The position numbers were made by a program, and so were the translations under genes. The notes under the pieces were generated by a model. That model did no database searches. It was not told the origin of the DNA and saw nothing but the letters and a program-made list of their open reading frames with translations. From positions 124,001 through 188,000 of the forward strand of contig JAOALB010000103.1 in the NCBI GenBank assembly GCA_025331125.1: a DNA stretch of 64,000 nucleotides. The letters are read 5' to 3'. The DNA comes from Mycogone perniciosa. Taxonomy: Eukaryota > Ascomycota > Sordariomycetes > Hypocreales > Hypocreaceae. How positions within the stretch are numbered: position 1 is the stretch's first letter; every line of letters begins with the position of its first letter. Shown piece by piece: positions 9,946 through 20,068 of the stretch.

Positions 9946-12900
9946 ATGGCTACGCCCAACTCAGTGCCAAAGGCCATGGAGGCCTTGACCATCTCCAAGA
10001 CCAAGGAGTTGAAGGGGGTACGTGAGCGCGTTGCGATTATAACCAACTCCTTTGCTGAATGATTGTATTGACTATGGCCAGACTGAAAAACGCGATTCCC
10101 TGATTGTCGTGGAAAAGAAATACCAGCAAAAATGGCAAGACGACGGCGTCTTCGAGACGAATGCCCCGACGACCGCCGAAGTTGCCTTCCACTCCATCTC
10201 GCCCGCCGAACTTCGCGAGAAGCACCCTAAGTTCTTCGGCTGTATGGCGTACCCTTACATGAACGGTACTCTGCACGCCGGTCACACATTCTCCGCCACC
10301 AAGGTCGAGTTCGCTGCTGGTGTCGCTAGGATGCAGGGCAAGCGAGCCTTGTTCCCAATGGGTTTCCACTGCACTGGTATGCCCATTAAGGCATGCGCGG
10401 ACAAGCTGGTGAACGAGATTAAGTTGTTTGGCCAGGATTTCTCAGGCTACAAGGAGGATGAGTCTGCTGCTGAGGAGCAGCCTAAGCCCGCGGGCAAGCC
10501 GGCCAAGGAGGACGTGACGAAATTCACGACAAACAAGAGCAAGGCTAATGCCAAGACGGTCAAGATGAAGTACCAGTTCCAGATTATGCAGGCCATTGGT
10601 ATCCCGAATGAGGAGATCCATCAGTTTGCCGACCCACAGCACTGGCTGAAGCACTTCCCTCCTCTGGCTATCAGGGATTTGACCAGCTTCGGTGCCAGAA
10701 TCGATTGGCGGAGATCATTCATCACCACTGACGCTAACCCCTACTATGATGCCTTTGTCCGGTGGCAAATGAACCGTCTGAAGGAGTTGAACAAGATCAA
10801 GTTCGGCAAGAGATATACCATCTATTCCATTAAGGATGGTCAGCCTTGCATGGACCATGACCGTGCTGAGGGAGAGGCTGTCAACCCACAGGAATACACT
10901 GCTCTGAAGCTGAAGGTCCTGGAATGGGCACCAAAGGCTGCTGAAGCCATCAAGGGCAAGATTCCGGATAGCGCCAATGTCTTCTTGGTCCCCGCAACTT
11001 TGAGACCAGAGACTATGTATGGACAAACCTGCTGTTTTGTTGGCCCTAAGATCACCTATGGTGTGTACAAGGTAAATGAAAATGATTACTTCGTGATCAC
11101 TGAGCGAGCAGCTCGAAACATGGCCTACCAGGGCATTTTTGCCAAGGAGGGCTCTATTGAGAAGGCAGCTGAAATCCAGGGCTCTGACATTGTTGGAACT
11201 TTGGTCAATGCCCCTCTGTCGCTGCACAAGGAAGGTGTCAGGGTCCTGCCTATGGAGACCGTTTTGCCAACCAAGGGTACCGGTGTCGTCACTTCTGTTC
11301 CCTCTGACAGTCCCGATGACTTTGCGACTGTGACCGATCTGGCGAAGAAGGCCGACTATTACGGCATTCAGAAGGAGTGGGCTGAGCTGGAAATCTTCCC
11401 CATCATTGAGACTCCATCATACGGCGATCTATGCGCACCTTTCTTGGTCAAGAAGCTGAAGATTGCATCGCCCAAGGATACCAAGCAGCTAGAGGAAGCC
11501 AAGGAGTTGGCGTACAAGGAGGGATTCTATCAGGGTATCCTGAAGGTCGGCGACTTCAAGGGCGAGAAGGTCGAAATAGCCAAGCCTAAGGTTAGAAGCC
11601 AGATGATTGAGGCTGGAGAGGCATTTGCCTACTCGGAGCCTGAGCGAAAGGTTGTCAGTCGATCTGGAGATGACTGCATTGTTTCCCTGATGGATCAATG
11701 GTACCTGGATTATGGTGAGGAGTCCTGGAAGCAGACTGCCCTGAAGTGGGTTGAGAACGCCGATGGCAAGGGCCTGGAGACCTGGACCCAGGAAACCAAG
11801 AACGGCTTTGAAGGAGTCTTGAACTGGCTGAACCAGTGGGCCTGCGCCCGATCGTTCGGATTGGGCTCAAAGCTGCCTTGGGATCCTCAGTTCCTGGTTG
11901 AAAGTTTGAGCGACTCAACCATCTACATGGCGTACTACACTGTTTGCCACTGGCTGCACAAGGATCTGTACGGCCGCGAGAAGGGTCTAGGTAATGTCGG
12001 CGCTGAGCAGATGACGGATGAGGTCTGGGATGCCATTTTCTGCCGCCGCGATCTGTCGGATGAGGTAGTAAACGGCTCAACGATCCCTCGAGAGACTTTG
12101 GAGAGTATGCGACGCGAGTTCGAATACTTCTACCCTCTGGACCTACGAAGCTCTGGAAAGGATCTGATTCCTAACCACTTGACCTTCTTCCTGTACATTC
12201 ATCTGGCCATCTTCCCACCGGAGTATTGGCCTCGTGGCGTCCGCGCCAACGGTCACTTGATGTTGAACGGCGAGAAGATGAGTAAGAGCACGGGCAACTT
12301 CATGACTCTGAAAGAAATGGTGGAGAAATACGGCGCTGATGCGTCTCGTATCGCCCTGGCCGACGCTGGTGATGGTGTCAGCGATGCCAACTTCGAAGAA
12401 GATGTTGCCGACAACAACATTCTGCGGCTGTACACCCTGCGTGAGTGGTGCGAGGAGATGGTGAGAGAACAGAATGAGCTCCGTACAGGAGAGATCAACA
12501 ACTTCCAAGATGGTCTGTTCAACAACCAGTTGAATGCCTGCGCGAAGGAGGCTATTGAGCAGTATGGCCTGACCAACTACAAGCTGGCCCTGAAGGCCGC
12601 TCTGTACGAACTGACCAGTGCTCGTGACTTCTACCGCGAGGCCTGCGCTGCTGGTGGCATCAAGATGCACAAGGACCTGGTGTTCAGGTATATTGAGCTG
12701 CAAGCCCTGTTGATGGCTGTCATTGCGCCGCATTGGGCCGAATACATCTGGCAGGAGGTCCTGAAGAAGGACACGACGATCCACAACGCACGATTCCCCG
12801 AGGTGCCTCCCGTTGATGCGGCTCTGTCTGCCAAGAGAGAGTACGTCCGCAGCACGGCCTCCAACATCAATTCGGCCGAGGGCCAGCAACTGAAGAAGAA

Positions 12901-13378
12901 GGCCAAGGGCAAGGAGGTGTCGTTCGACCCCAAGAAGCCGAAGAAGCTGACTATCTACATGGCAGCCAGGTTCCCAGCATGGCAGGCCAAGTACATTGAC
13001 TTGCTAAAGGAGATGTGGGATCCGGCGACCAAGTCCGTCAACGACAAGGAGCTGAACGGCAAGATCGCCAAGATGGGCGAGATGAAGAAGGCCATGCCGT
13101 TTGTCCAGGGCCTGAAGAAGCGCCTGCAGACCGGCGAGCCGGCCAGCGTTGTCTTGGAGCAGAAGCTGGCCTTTGATGAGAAGGAGACGCTGACTCAGAT
13201 GGTGTCCGGCTTGAAGCGAACTTCCGGCCTGGTCGTCTGCGACATCTTGGTGGTGGAGGAGGGCGGCAAGAAGGGCGTCCGGCTGGCGGACGGCCAGGAG
13301 GTAGAAATCACCGTGCCAGTTGCTGAGAATGCCGTGCCCGGTTCGCCGACTTTCTTCTTTGAAAACGTTGAGGCTTGA
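9946..13378 (+). CDS. leuRS: Leucyl-tRNA synthetase, cytosolic
   Basis: Class Ia synthetase that charges tRNA-Leu in the cytosol. Exon 1 (9946-10017) codes only 24 residues; after a 64-bp intron the rest is one exon, 10082-13378, giving 1122 aa, normal for archaeal/eukaryotic-type LeuRS. The HIGH signature is HAGH (residues 89-92, in YPYMNGTLHAGH), and KMSKS is exact at 756-760 in NGEKMSKSTGNFMTL. Between them lies the CP1 editing domain, with LRPETMYGQT and GTGVVTSVPSDSPDD carrying the Thr-rich patch and conserved Asp of the editing pocket. The C-terminal part is Lys-rich, with the eukaryotic extension. The lack of a presequence argues for the cytosolic enzyme (yeast Cdc60 type). A TGAGTCA site lies upstream. 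Confidence 0.98.
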
Positions 13379-13460
13379 AAGGTGTGCGGATAAGAGTAGA
13401 AGAATAAAAAATTGACTTTCCAGATAGGGATACAATGTACGGATGGTCTGTTAAGATTAA

Positions 13461-13494
13461 GACACAGACACAGACACAGACACAGACAGACAAG
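13461..13494 (+). repeat. Microsatellite (ACAGAC)n
   Basis: About five tandem copies of the hexamer GACACA, then shorter GACA units, just after the LeuRS 3' end. Direct reading of the sequence. Confidence 0.9.
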
Positions 13495-14280
13495 ACAATT
13501 GATGATTGATTTCTATGTATACTCGACATGTCTCTTATTCGGGGCTCCATGGAGATTGCATTAAAGCCATCTTATACGGAGTACAGTCCACCCATACTCC
13601 CTAGTTAATCGATTGTACTTGATACAACGATTGATGATAGGACTCTGTAGGATTAATTGATCAGTGGTAACATATTATGAAGGAAGGGACTCTTCACAGT
13701 TTATACATTCTCGAGGCCTCGGCTCTGGAGCCCCTTTCTCGTCGGATGATCCTGACACGGGATCCGCAGAGACTTGGATTGGACTCCGTGCGCTGGAAGC
13801 GAGTCCGATTGATCGACCACAACAACGAGCAAGGACTGCATCGCTTGTCACCTAATGACACGGATGCAAAATTTTCGGGAGTTTCCAAGTGCATACAGTG
13901 CAGTTGTAAGTGCAGTCGTAATAGTGTCACGACGCGTGTCGAGTTGGGGCACGGAGTAGTATTAACAGTAATAGGCAGGCGAAGAAGAGCCTAATAATAC
14001 GAACCTCCTCCAAATAGAATCCATCACGATGGGATCGTACTGCGTACTCCGTACATGTTATTATTACTCATCGCTCTCCAATGATTGCTTGTCTGAGAAA
14101 CTGGACCCCCATTTGGCCCACATCGAGGCGAGGGAACGCCGCAATCACCATGTGGAGTCCGTTAGTAAGGAGACAGACGCGTACTCCGTACTACGACTCG
14201 TAGTTCACACCAAGCTCGCGTCCTGACTCAGCAGGGATTAGGTTAGGTAAGGAAAAAAAGAAGCGTAGTCGAGTCTTTCA

Positions 14281-14296
14281 TACTCCGTACGGAGTA
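14281..14296. repeat. 16-bp double palindrome TACTCCGTACGGAGTA
   Basis: TACTCCGTA and its reverse complement TACGGAGTA overlap by two bases to make a perfect 16-bp palindrome. It is one of 17 exact copies of this 9-mer in the window, all outside the coding exons. Its function is unknown to me. Confidence 0.85.
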
Positions 14297-15254
14297 CACC
14301 GTACTCGAAGGACCATCAGGGGGTTTGAATAGTCGAACGGTGGACCGCTGTTTGGCGAGGTTTGCTGTCAGAATTTGGCGATGCCAAGAAAATAATGTTC
14401 GACAGTACGGAGGATGCATGGCGTATATGCAGATGCGGATGCTGTGTGCTTGGACAGCTCTCCCAACACACGTTTCTTATCTCTGTTTCGCCCAGTCATG
14501 CTCTGTTTCGAGGAACCACCTTAGCAAGTGTTCGCATGTACGGAGTATGTGTGTTTGAGCCAACGTTCTTAGCAGAATCGGTAGCGCCACATGTGGCACG
14601 TTGGTTTCTGACTGGCGATCTTGCTATGACGCAAGAACGCAACGCGGCGCTCCATCGAGAGATTTCTTGCACTCGTATCAACACGATGCATTGCACACTC
14701 CCCACGCACACTGCACTTGAAATGTGCAAGCGCAAGCCTTGTCATCGGCTTGATAACCAAAAAAAGACTCCACTGGCAGCTTTGGATTGGATCGGCAATG
14801 GCCTTTTTCGTTGCGTCGTCGTCACGGGTCTAATTATTTGGCCCTTGCGACATTTGTGGTGGATCCAAGCCCTTCCCATCACGGGCCCTGTTGGTCGCAT
14901 TTCGCGCGGTCTGGGCTTTTTGTTGTAAATTGCAATTAACTCCTCCCTGTCGCAATGGACAAGGCTGGTGCCTCGTCGATTGAGGAACAAGAACCAGCGT
15001 GTGCCGCGATGCGTATCCTCGATTCGTCTCCAGCTTGACGTGTGGTATCACTATTCGTTCGCGATACCCAAGCAGCCTTCCTTGGTTGTGTTTTATAGAC
15101 TGCCATTCCCATCCTTCAGGCTCAGCGTTGCCCGTCATTACCACGTATTGCATCACTCTATCAGCTCGGTGTTGTTGGTCGCGGTCGCTTTACGCCGTAT
15201 GCTGCGCCCGTATCTCTCGTTGCCAAGCCTCGACATCTCTTCGAATCAGCCGCT

Positions 15255-15774
15255 ATGCGTTCAGCCAAGCTCTTTGCGCTCGCAAGCGCAGCAGCAGCCA
15301 CATATTCAACAGCGTCGGCTTCAAACATTGTCCCCGGAGAAGCCACAGCTGCGATCAGTCTTTCAACGTCGGAACACCACTCAATGGAGAGCGCATTCGA
15401 CCCGCTGAGTGCCCAGACTATCCCGGTCCCTGTTGTCTCAGTATCCACCACAGAGTCAGTCTGGACCTCAATAGAGGAGAACATCACAACGAGTGGTAGC
15501 GATTCCCACAGACCTTCTACCTCAAAACCTGGTGGCATCACGCCTTCTGTCGCGTTCCCGAATGCAACAAGTAGGACACCCTTCCACAAAACTGAAAGGG
15601 TAGGCAACTAACGTCTAGACAGCAACGATAGCCACCGGCTCGGCTCCGACTAAGGTCCAGAGCACCACAACGACCCCGACTAGCCAAGTTACTGGCGGTG
15701 CCATTCCTCAGCAAATGCAAACTTCCATGGTTGGATTGTTGGGTTTCTTTATCGTGGGGTTGGTCATGTTATAG
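15255..15774 (+). CDS. Small Ser/Thr-rich GPI-anchored cell-wall/surface protein
   Basis: 155-aa secreted protein. Exons 15255-15570 and 15623-15774; the intron starts GTAGGA and ends TCTAGACAG. The N-terminus has a signal peptide (MRSAKLFALASAAAATYSTA, cleavage likely around residue 22). The middle is rich in Ser, Thr and Pro, suited to heavy O-glycosylation, with N-glycosylation sequons NIT and NAT. The C-terminus has a small-residue site (TGGA) followed by the hydrophobic tail GLLGFFIVGLVML and no basic end, as in GPI-attachment signals. No catalytic domain is seen. Localisation is inference from these signals; the biological role is unknown. Confidence 0.8.
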
Positions 15775-16543
15775 ATGGGAAATGGAATACGAAATAACGA
15801 TGTTGGACGAAATGCGCGCCAGCTCGCGCCGCATGTTAGAACAAGTCCCAGGCAGGACAAGGGCGTTTAGAAAAGATACCACGGGTCTTGAGAGTTCTCC
15901 CACTTTGGGTGGACAACAGAAAATTGCGGGCAAATTAGTAATTGTAATCGAGAAATTCGAAACACTTGTCGAAGAAAAATGGGTGGCGGCAAATGTGATA
16001 TGAAATGGTTCTTGTGTTGCCATGTGGTGCAGTGAGATGAAGTCTGAGGCTGGCTAGGGAGGAACTGATGTTATGAACCGTGTAATGTATTGACAACTAC
16101 AACCTCACGCGATACTTGCGAAACTGGAGGTGTCTACCGCATGGTTTCCTAGGACCCCAGGGGTTTCTTGTCCTTTTCCCATGTGGAATGGACTATCTGA
16201 TGAGGATCAGTGTTGTCCTCCTCGGGGAAGGAATCTACTGCAAATGGCGACACTTGTCGATTGCAGATAAATGGGGTTTTCACGATATCAGGCATAATCT
16301 TCCCAAGTTTCATTGCTTCAACATGGCAATGACCATTCGTCCTCTTAGGTGAAGGATATCCAACATGTCCATCGTTCGATCAGGCGCTGTAAATGTTGTG
16401 GGTAACCTCAGGTGCCGGTAACGCCAAGACTTTGGTTGCGCAGATGCTATCGCAGCACGCAATGTCGGGTTGAAGGATGATATATATTGACGATCAAGGT
16501 GTAGCGCAACCGGAAGTCAATATCAGCGGGTGTGTTCCAATGC
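15775..16543. other. Convergent intergenic spacer, no gene seen
   Basis: Between the 3' ends of the GPI protein and DPH3. No frame or RNA gene could be supported. Confidence 0.6.
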
Positions 16544-16854
16544 TCAGGCAGTGATGGGAATCTGGCCACCCGAGCCACCAGCAGTGGGAGGCTTCGGCAA
16601 GTCATCCTGAGGATGCGTCAGTAGGCCACTTCTATGGAAAGCTACCAAGGGGATCTAACAAGATCAAAGATAACCCGGATCATAAGACTGCAGCTGGGAC
16701 AGACAGCAATATCCTGTTCGTCACGGAGATCATCGAGGGCAATCTGGAAGCGGTCGCCACACGGACATGGGTAGTGGTAGGTTTGGAGGGCCTCGTCAAA
16801 GGTCATATCCTCGATTTCGATCTCATCGTAGATTGAATAGCCGTCGTCTGCCAT
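16544..16854 (-). CDS. dph3: Diphthamide biosynthesis protein 3 / Kti11 (CSL zinc finger)
   Basis: 85-aa CSL-type zinc protein. Exons (minus strand) 16854-16660 and 16606-16544; the 53-bp intron starts GTTAGA and ends CCTCAG. The four metal cysteines are C30, C32 (YPCPCGDRF), C52 and C55 (VCPSCSLMIRV), the exact DPH3 spacing. DPH3 is the electron donor for the Dph1-Dph2 radical enzyme that makes diphthamide on elongation factor 2, and in yeast (as Kti11) it also serves Elongator-dependent tRNA wobble modification. Length and motifs match the family. The last 20 residues (PKPPTAGGSGG) are the usual variable tail. Confidence 0.96.
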
Positions 16855-17298
16855 CTTTGCGGTGGATGAATGCGTTTGGGGGCCTTGAGAGTGAAAGTGA
16901 AGGGATAATCGATAGGATCGCCCCGCGATCGAGTCAAGAAAAATAATTTACCCCACGAATGTGGCTGGTGGATGTTCATGTACGGAGTATGTACTCCGTA
17001 GAAGTACCACATGTGGCTGACCCAAGCAATCACATGCCGGGGTTAAGTCATCGAAAGTGTGGCGTCCGGGGACTAGATGACGCTTGGCCGAGGGAGCTTC
17101 GCAGTGACCTCTTTCATGTGTCTAACAACCGACCGCTCACCTTCGGATTTCAGACGAGCATGGCAATCTTGCATTAACAGCCACATAGCTCTTGTCGATT
17201 GCGGCAACCAACTTGAAACCTTGGTCGCCAGCTGCATAGCCAAATGAGCTATCCGTGACGTCGTCCTCGAACCTCCCTCGCCGGTCGCTTAAGCAGCC
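16855..17298. promoter_or_regulatory. Divergent promoter region DPH3 / PXA2-like
   Basis: 444-bp shared upstream region. It contains TACGGAGTA (16981-16989) and TACTCCGTA (16992-17000), forming an inverted repeat with only two bases between the arms, roughly 130 bp before the DPH3 start. No gene seen. Confidence 0.6.
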
Positions 17299-19605
17299 AT
17301 GGCCTGGCAATCGAAACTCGCCCTTCCGGGGGATCGCACCATCCGGAGCCTCATCTCTGATCTTACCCGACTATACGTCTCGAACCGAACGCGCATCTCT
17401 CGCGCCGTCTGGATCTCTCTTTTCCTAGCTCTCGCTAATCGCATTCGACATGCCATCTCGGAACAGAAGGCGGCTTCTGCGCGCGAGGCCGCCCAACGAG
17501 CTGCTCGCCGAGGAACCGTGTCTTCTGGATCTGAGGAGACGCCGAAGAAGAAGGTCGCCCTCAATCGCGAGTTCTTCCGATCGTTGATGCGCCTGTTGAG
17601 GATTGTGATACCCGATTGGCGCAGTAAGGAAGCTCGGATGCTGGCTAGTCACAGCTTCTTCTTGGTTCTGAGGACTTTGATTAGTGTGCGCGTCGCTGAG
17701 ATGGACGGCGCTATTGTCAAGGCTTTAGTCAAGGGGAATGGAAAGGAGTTTTTGAAGAGAATTGTATGGTGGATGTTGATCGCCGTGCCAGCAACCTTTA
17801 CTAACTCCATGGTAAGCCGCCTACCCATTATCCCAGCGGTGCAATGGACGAAGCAGCTAATAGGTGTATAGCTATCATATCACCAAGCGGAACTATCTCT
17901 GAAATACCGAACCAGATTAACACAACATATCCATGACAAATACCTCTCCAAGTTGACCTTTTATGGCATCTCAGCGCTCGATGACCGGATAAGGAATCCG
18001 GACCAGCTCATCGCCGTCGACGTATCGAAATTCTCCAACAGTCTGGCAGAACTATACAGCAATCTCGCCAAGCCAGTATTAGATATGGTTAGTTGAGCCC
18101 CAGTTTCATCCGTCGCACGTGGACCATGAAGCTGACTTTGCGAAGACGATTTACACATATGCGCTGTCCAAGAGCGTGGGAAGCGAAGGTGTCATTTTCA
18201 TGTCACTGCTGGTTCAACTATCCGCAAATCTCATGCGTGTATTGACACCACCCTTCGGCAAATACGTCGCTGATGAGGCGCGGTTGGAAGGAGAGTTCCG
18301 ATTCCAGCACTCCCGGTTGATTGACTACAGCGAAGAGGTGGCCTTGTATGGAGGTCACATTGCCGAGAAGGACACCCTGGACAAGGGCTACTTCACCCTG
18401 ATCAAGCACGTCAACTACATCCTTCGACGACGCTTTTACCATGGCTTCATGGAGGACTTCGTCATCAAGTACTTCTGGGGGGCGTTGGGTCTTCTCCTCT
18501 GCAGTGTCCCGGTCTTCATCAAGTTCCCTGGGCAGGTTGTGATGGGCATGGGAGACAGGACCGAAGCTTTCGTGACAAACCGTCGCATGCTTCTCTCTGC
18601 ATCTGATGCATTTGGACGAATTATGTTTTCGTACAGGGAAATCATGGAGCTTGCCGGATATACTTCCCGTGTTGCCACTTTGCTGAATGTCATGGACGAT
18701 ATCCAGATTGGCCACTTCGAGAAGAAGCTTGTCTCCTCGTCTGGTACAGAGGATAACGAGGCTGTTCTGAAAGGCCGGGGAACCGTCCATGAGAGCAAGG
18801 ACGTCATCACATTTATTGATGTGTAAGTTGAGATTTACACTGTCGTGCATCTTACAGCTGTGCTAACTTTCCCCCCAGGCCCATCATCTCACCCAACGGT
18901 GACGTTCTAGTCAAGGCACTATCGTTCTCACTATCCCACGGAGACCATCTCCTCATTGTCGGCCCCAACGGCTGTGGCAAATCGTCATTGTTCCGTATCC
19001 TTGGCGGCCTTTGGCCCGTCTATGGAGGCACCGTGTACAAGCCTCCCTTCACTTCCATCTTCTATCTTCCTCAGCGTCCCTACCTATCCCGTGGTTCGCT
19101 CCGCCAGCAAATCATCTATCCCGATTCCCTTCGACAGATGCGCGCCAAGAGTGTTACCGACGCCGATCTTCTTTCCATTCTTAACCTCCTCGGCCTCGAG
19201 CACCTGGTCGAGTTGTATCCCGAAGGCTGGGACGCTGAGGCTGAGTGGCGTGATGTGCTCTCTGGCGGTCTGCAGCAGCGCATAGCTATGGCTAGGCTGT
19301 TTTACCATCGTCCTCAGTACGCCATCCTGGATGAGTGCACCAGCAGCGTGACACTCGACACGGAGAAGGTCATGTACGATAACGCCAAGACGCTGGGTAT
19401 TACTCTCATGACGGTCAGTCACCGACGCAGTCTGTGGAAATATCACACGCATATCCTGCAGTTTGATGGACAGGGCAATTACGTGTTTACCAAGCTTGAC
19501 GCCGAGAAGCGTCTGAAGCTTGAGGATGAGAAGGAAGAGCTCGAGGTCAAGTTGAGACAGGTGCCGGAACTGCAAAGGAGGTTGGAGGAGTTGACCGCAG
19601 CGTAA
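17299..19605 (+). CDS. pxa2: Peroxisomal long-chain fatty-acid ABC half-transporter (ABCD family, PXA2-like)
   Basis: 710-aa ABC half-transporter of subfamily D, which pairs with a partner (Pxa1) to bring long-chain acyl-CoA into peroxisomes for beta-oxidation. Exons 17299-17811, 17872-18087, 18146-18822, 18879-19605; all introns are GT-AG and the frame closes. The N-half is the ABC_membrane_2 domain, with the segment LTFYGISALDDRIRNPDQLI and the EAA-like region RFQHSRLIDYSEEVALYGG typical of ALDP relatives. The nucleotide-binding domain has Walker A GPNGCGKSS (497-505), signature LSGGLQQR (596-603), Walker B AILDECTSSV and the switch His in TVSHR. A C-terminal Glu/Lys/Leu helix ends the protein. 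PXA2 rather than PXA1 is chosen from the length and N-terminus, which is less certain than the family. Confidence 0.94.
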
Positions 19606-19922
19606 AGGCGCCCTCTTTTTTCTTTTTCTTTTTAGTTCTTTATGTAAAGTCAGGGCGAGGTTGGGAAGAGGCGGGATAATGGAATGAAGGATGTATGATA
19701 AGGAATATATATGTTCTTGGACGACAATGAGATAGCACACTCAGGCAAGAGAATCAAAACGTTGACTCAAACATTTGACAAAGCTAAGTCGGTGGTCCAA
19801 CTGAAATAGGAGCATTCATGCCCTACTGTGTTTCTAACTGGAAGGGTATATTTCGCTATAGGAACAAGACAAAAAGAGAAATATGCCTCTGCCATTCGTT
19901 CAAAACCATCGATTCCTTTTTG
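19606..19922. other. Convergent 3' spacer, no gene seen
   Basis: Between the 3' ends of the ABC transporter and the RBR ligase. A T-rich tract follows the transporter stop codon. Nothing else seen. Confidence 0.6.
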
Positions 19923-20068
19923 CTAGATGACTTCCTGCTCTGCTGCCATGTCTTTCATCTGATCCGGATGAAACATACAAGTCTTCTCGTGAGCGCTATT
20001 GTCATTTTCCAAGATGCGCTTGTGATCCGCGCCGCACTCGTAGCAGAATTCGTGTTTGCACTTGGTGC
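19923..20068 (-). other. Alternative terminal exon B of the RBR ligase
   Basis: Follows acceptor CTCACAG in the same phase as exon A. It codes C582-T-K-C-K then HEFCYECGADHKRILEND, H608 and C612 (again His-x3-Cys), and a longer tail ending after residue 629. Either exon A or exon B gives a full zinc module; using one excludes the other because both end in a stop. Confidence 0.75.

Larger units (their letters stand above)
13379..15254. other. Intergenic, with microsatellite and palindromic motifs
   Basis: 1.9 kb without a supported gene. It holds a CACAGA-type microsatellite near the LeuRS end and six copies of TACGGAGTA/TACTCCGTA between 13575 and 14547, including the double palindrome at 14281-14296. 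A 188-codon frame at 14362-14928 begins only with TTG, has no recognisable domain and was rejected. Confidence 0.6.

Noticed and set aside
12143..12889. 248-codon frame on the minus strand
   Set aside because: It is antisense to the leucyl-tRNA synthetase; a shadow of strong codon bias.
14224..14230. Second TGACTCA (Gcn4-type) site
   Set aside because: About 1 kb from any start codon; a 7-mer at that distance is not evidence of control.
14362..14928. 188-codon open frame on the plus strand
   Set aside because: It opens with TTG, shows no domain or splice support, and lies among TACTCCGTA repeats; its hydrophobic and Cys-rich stretches look random.
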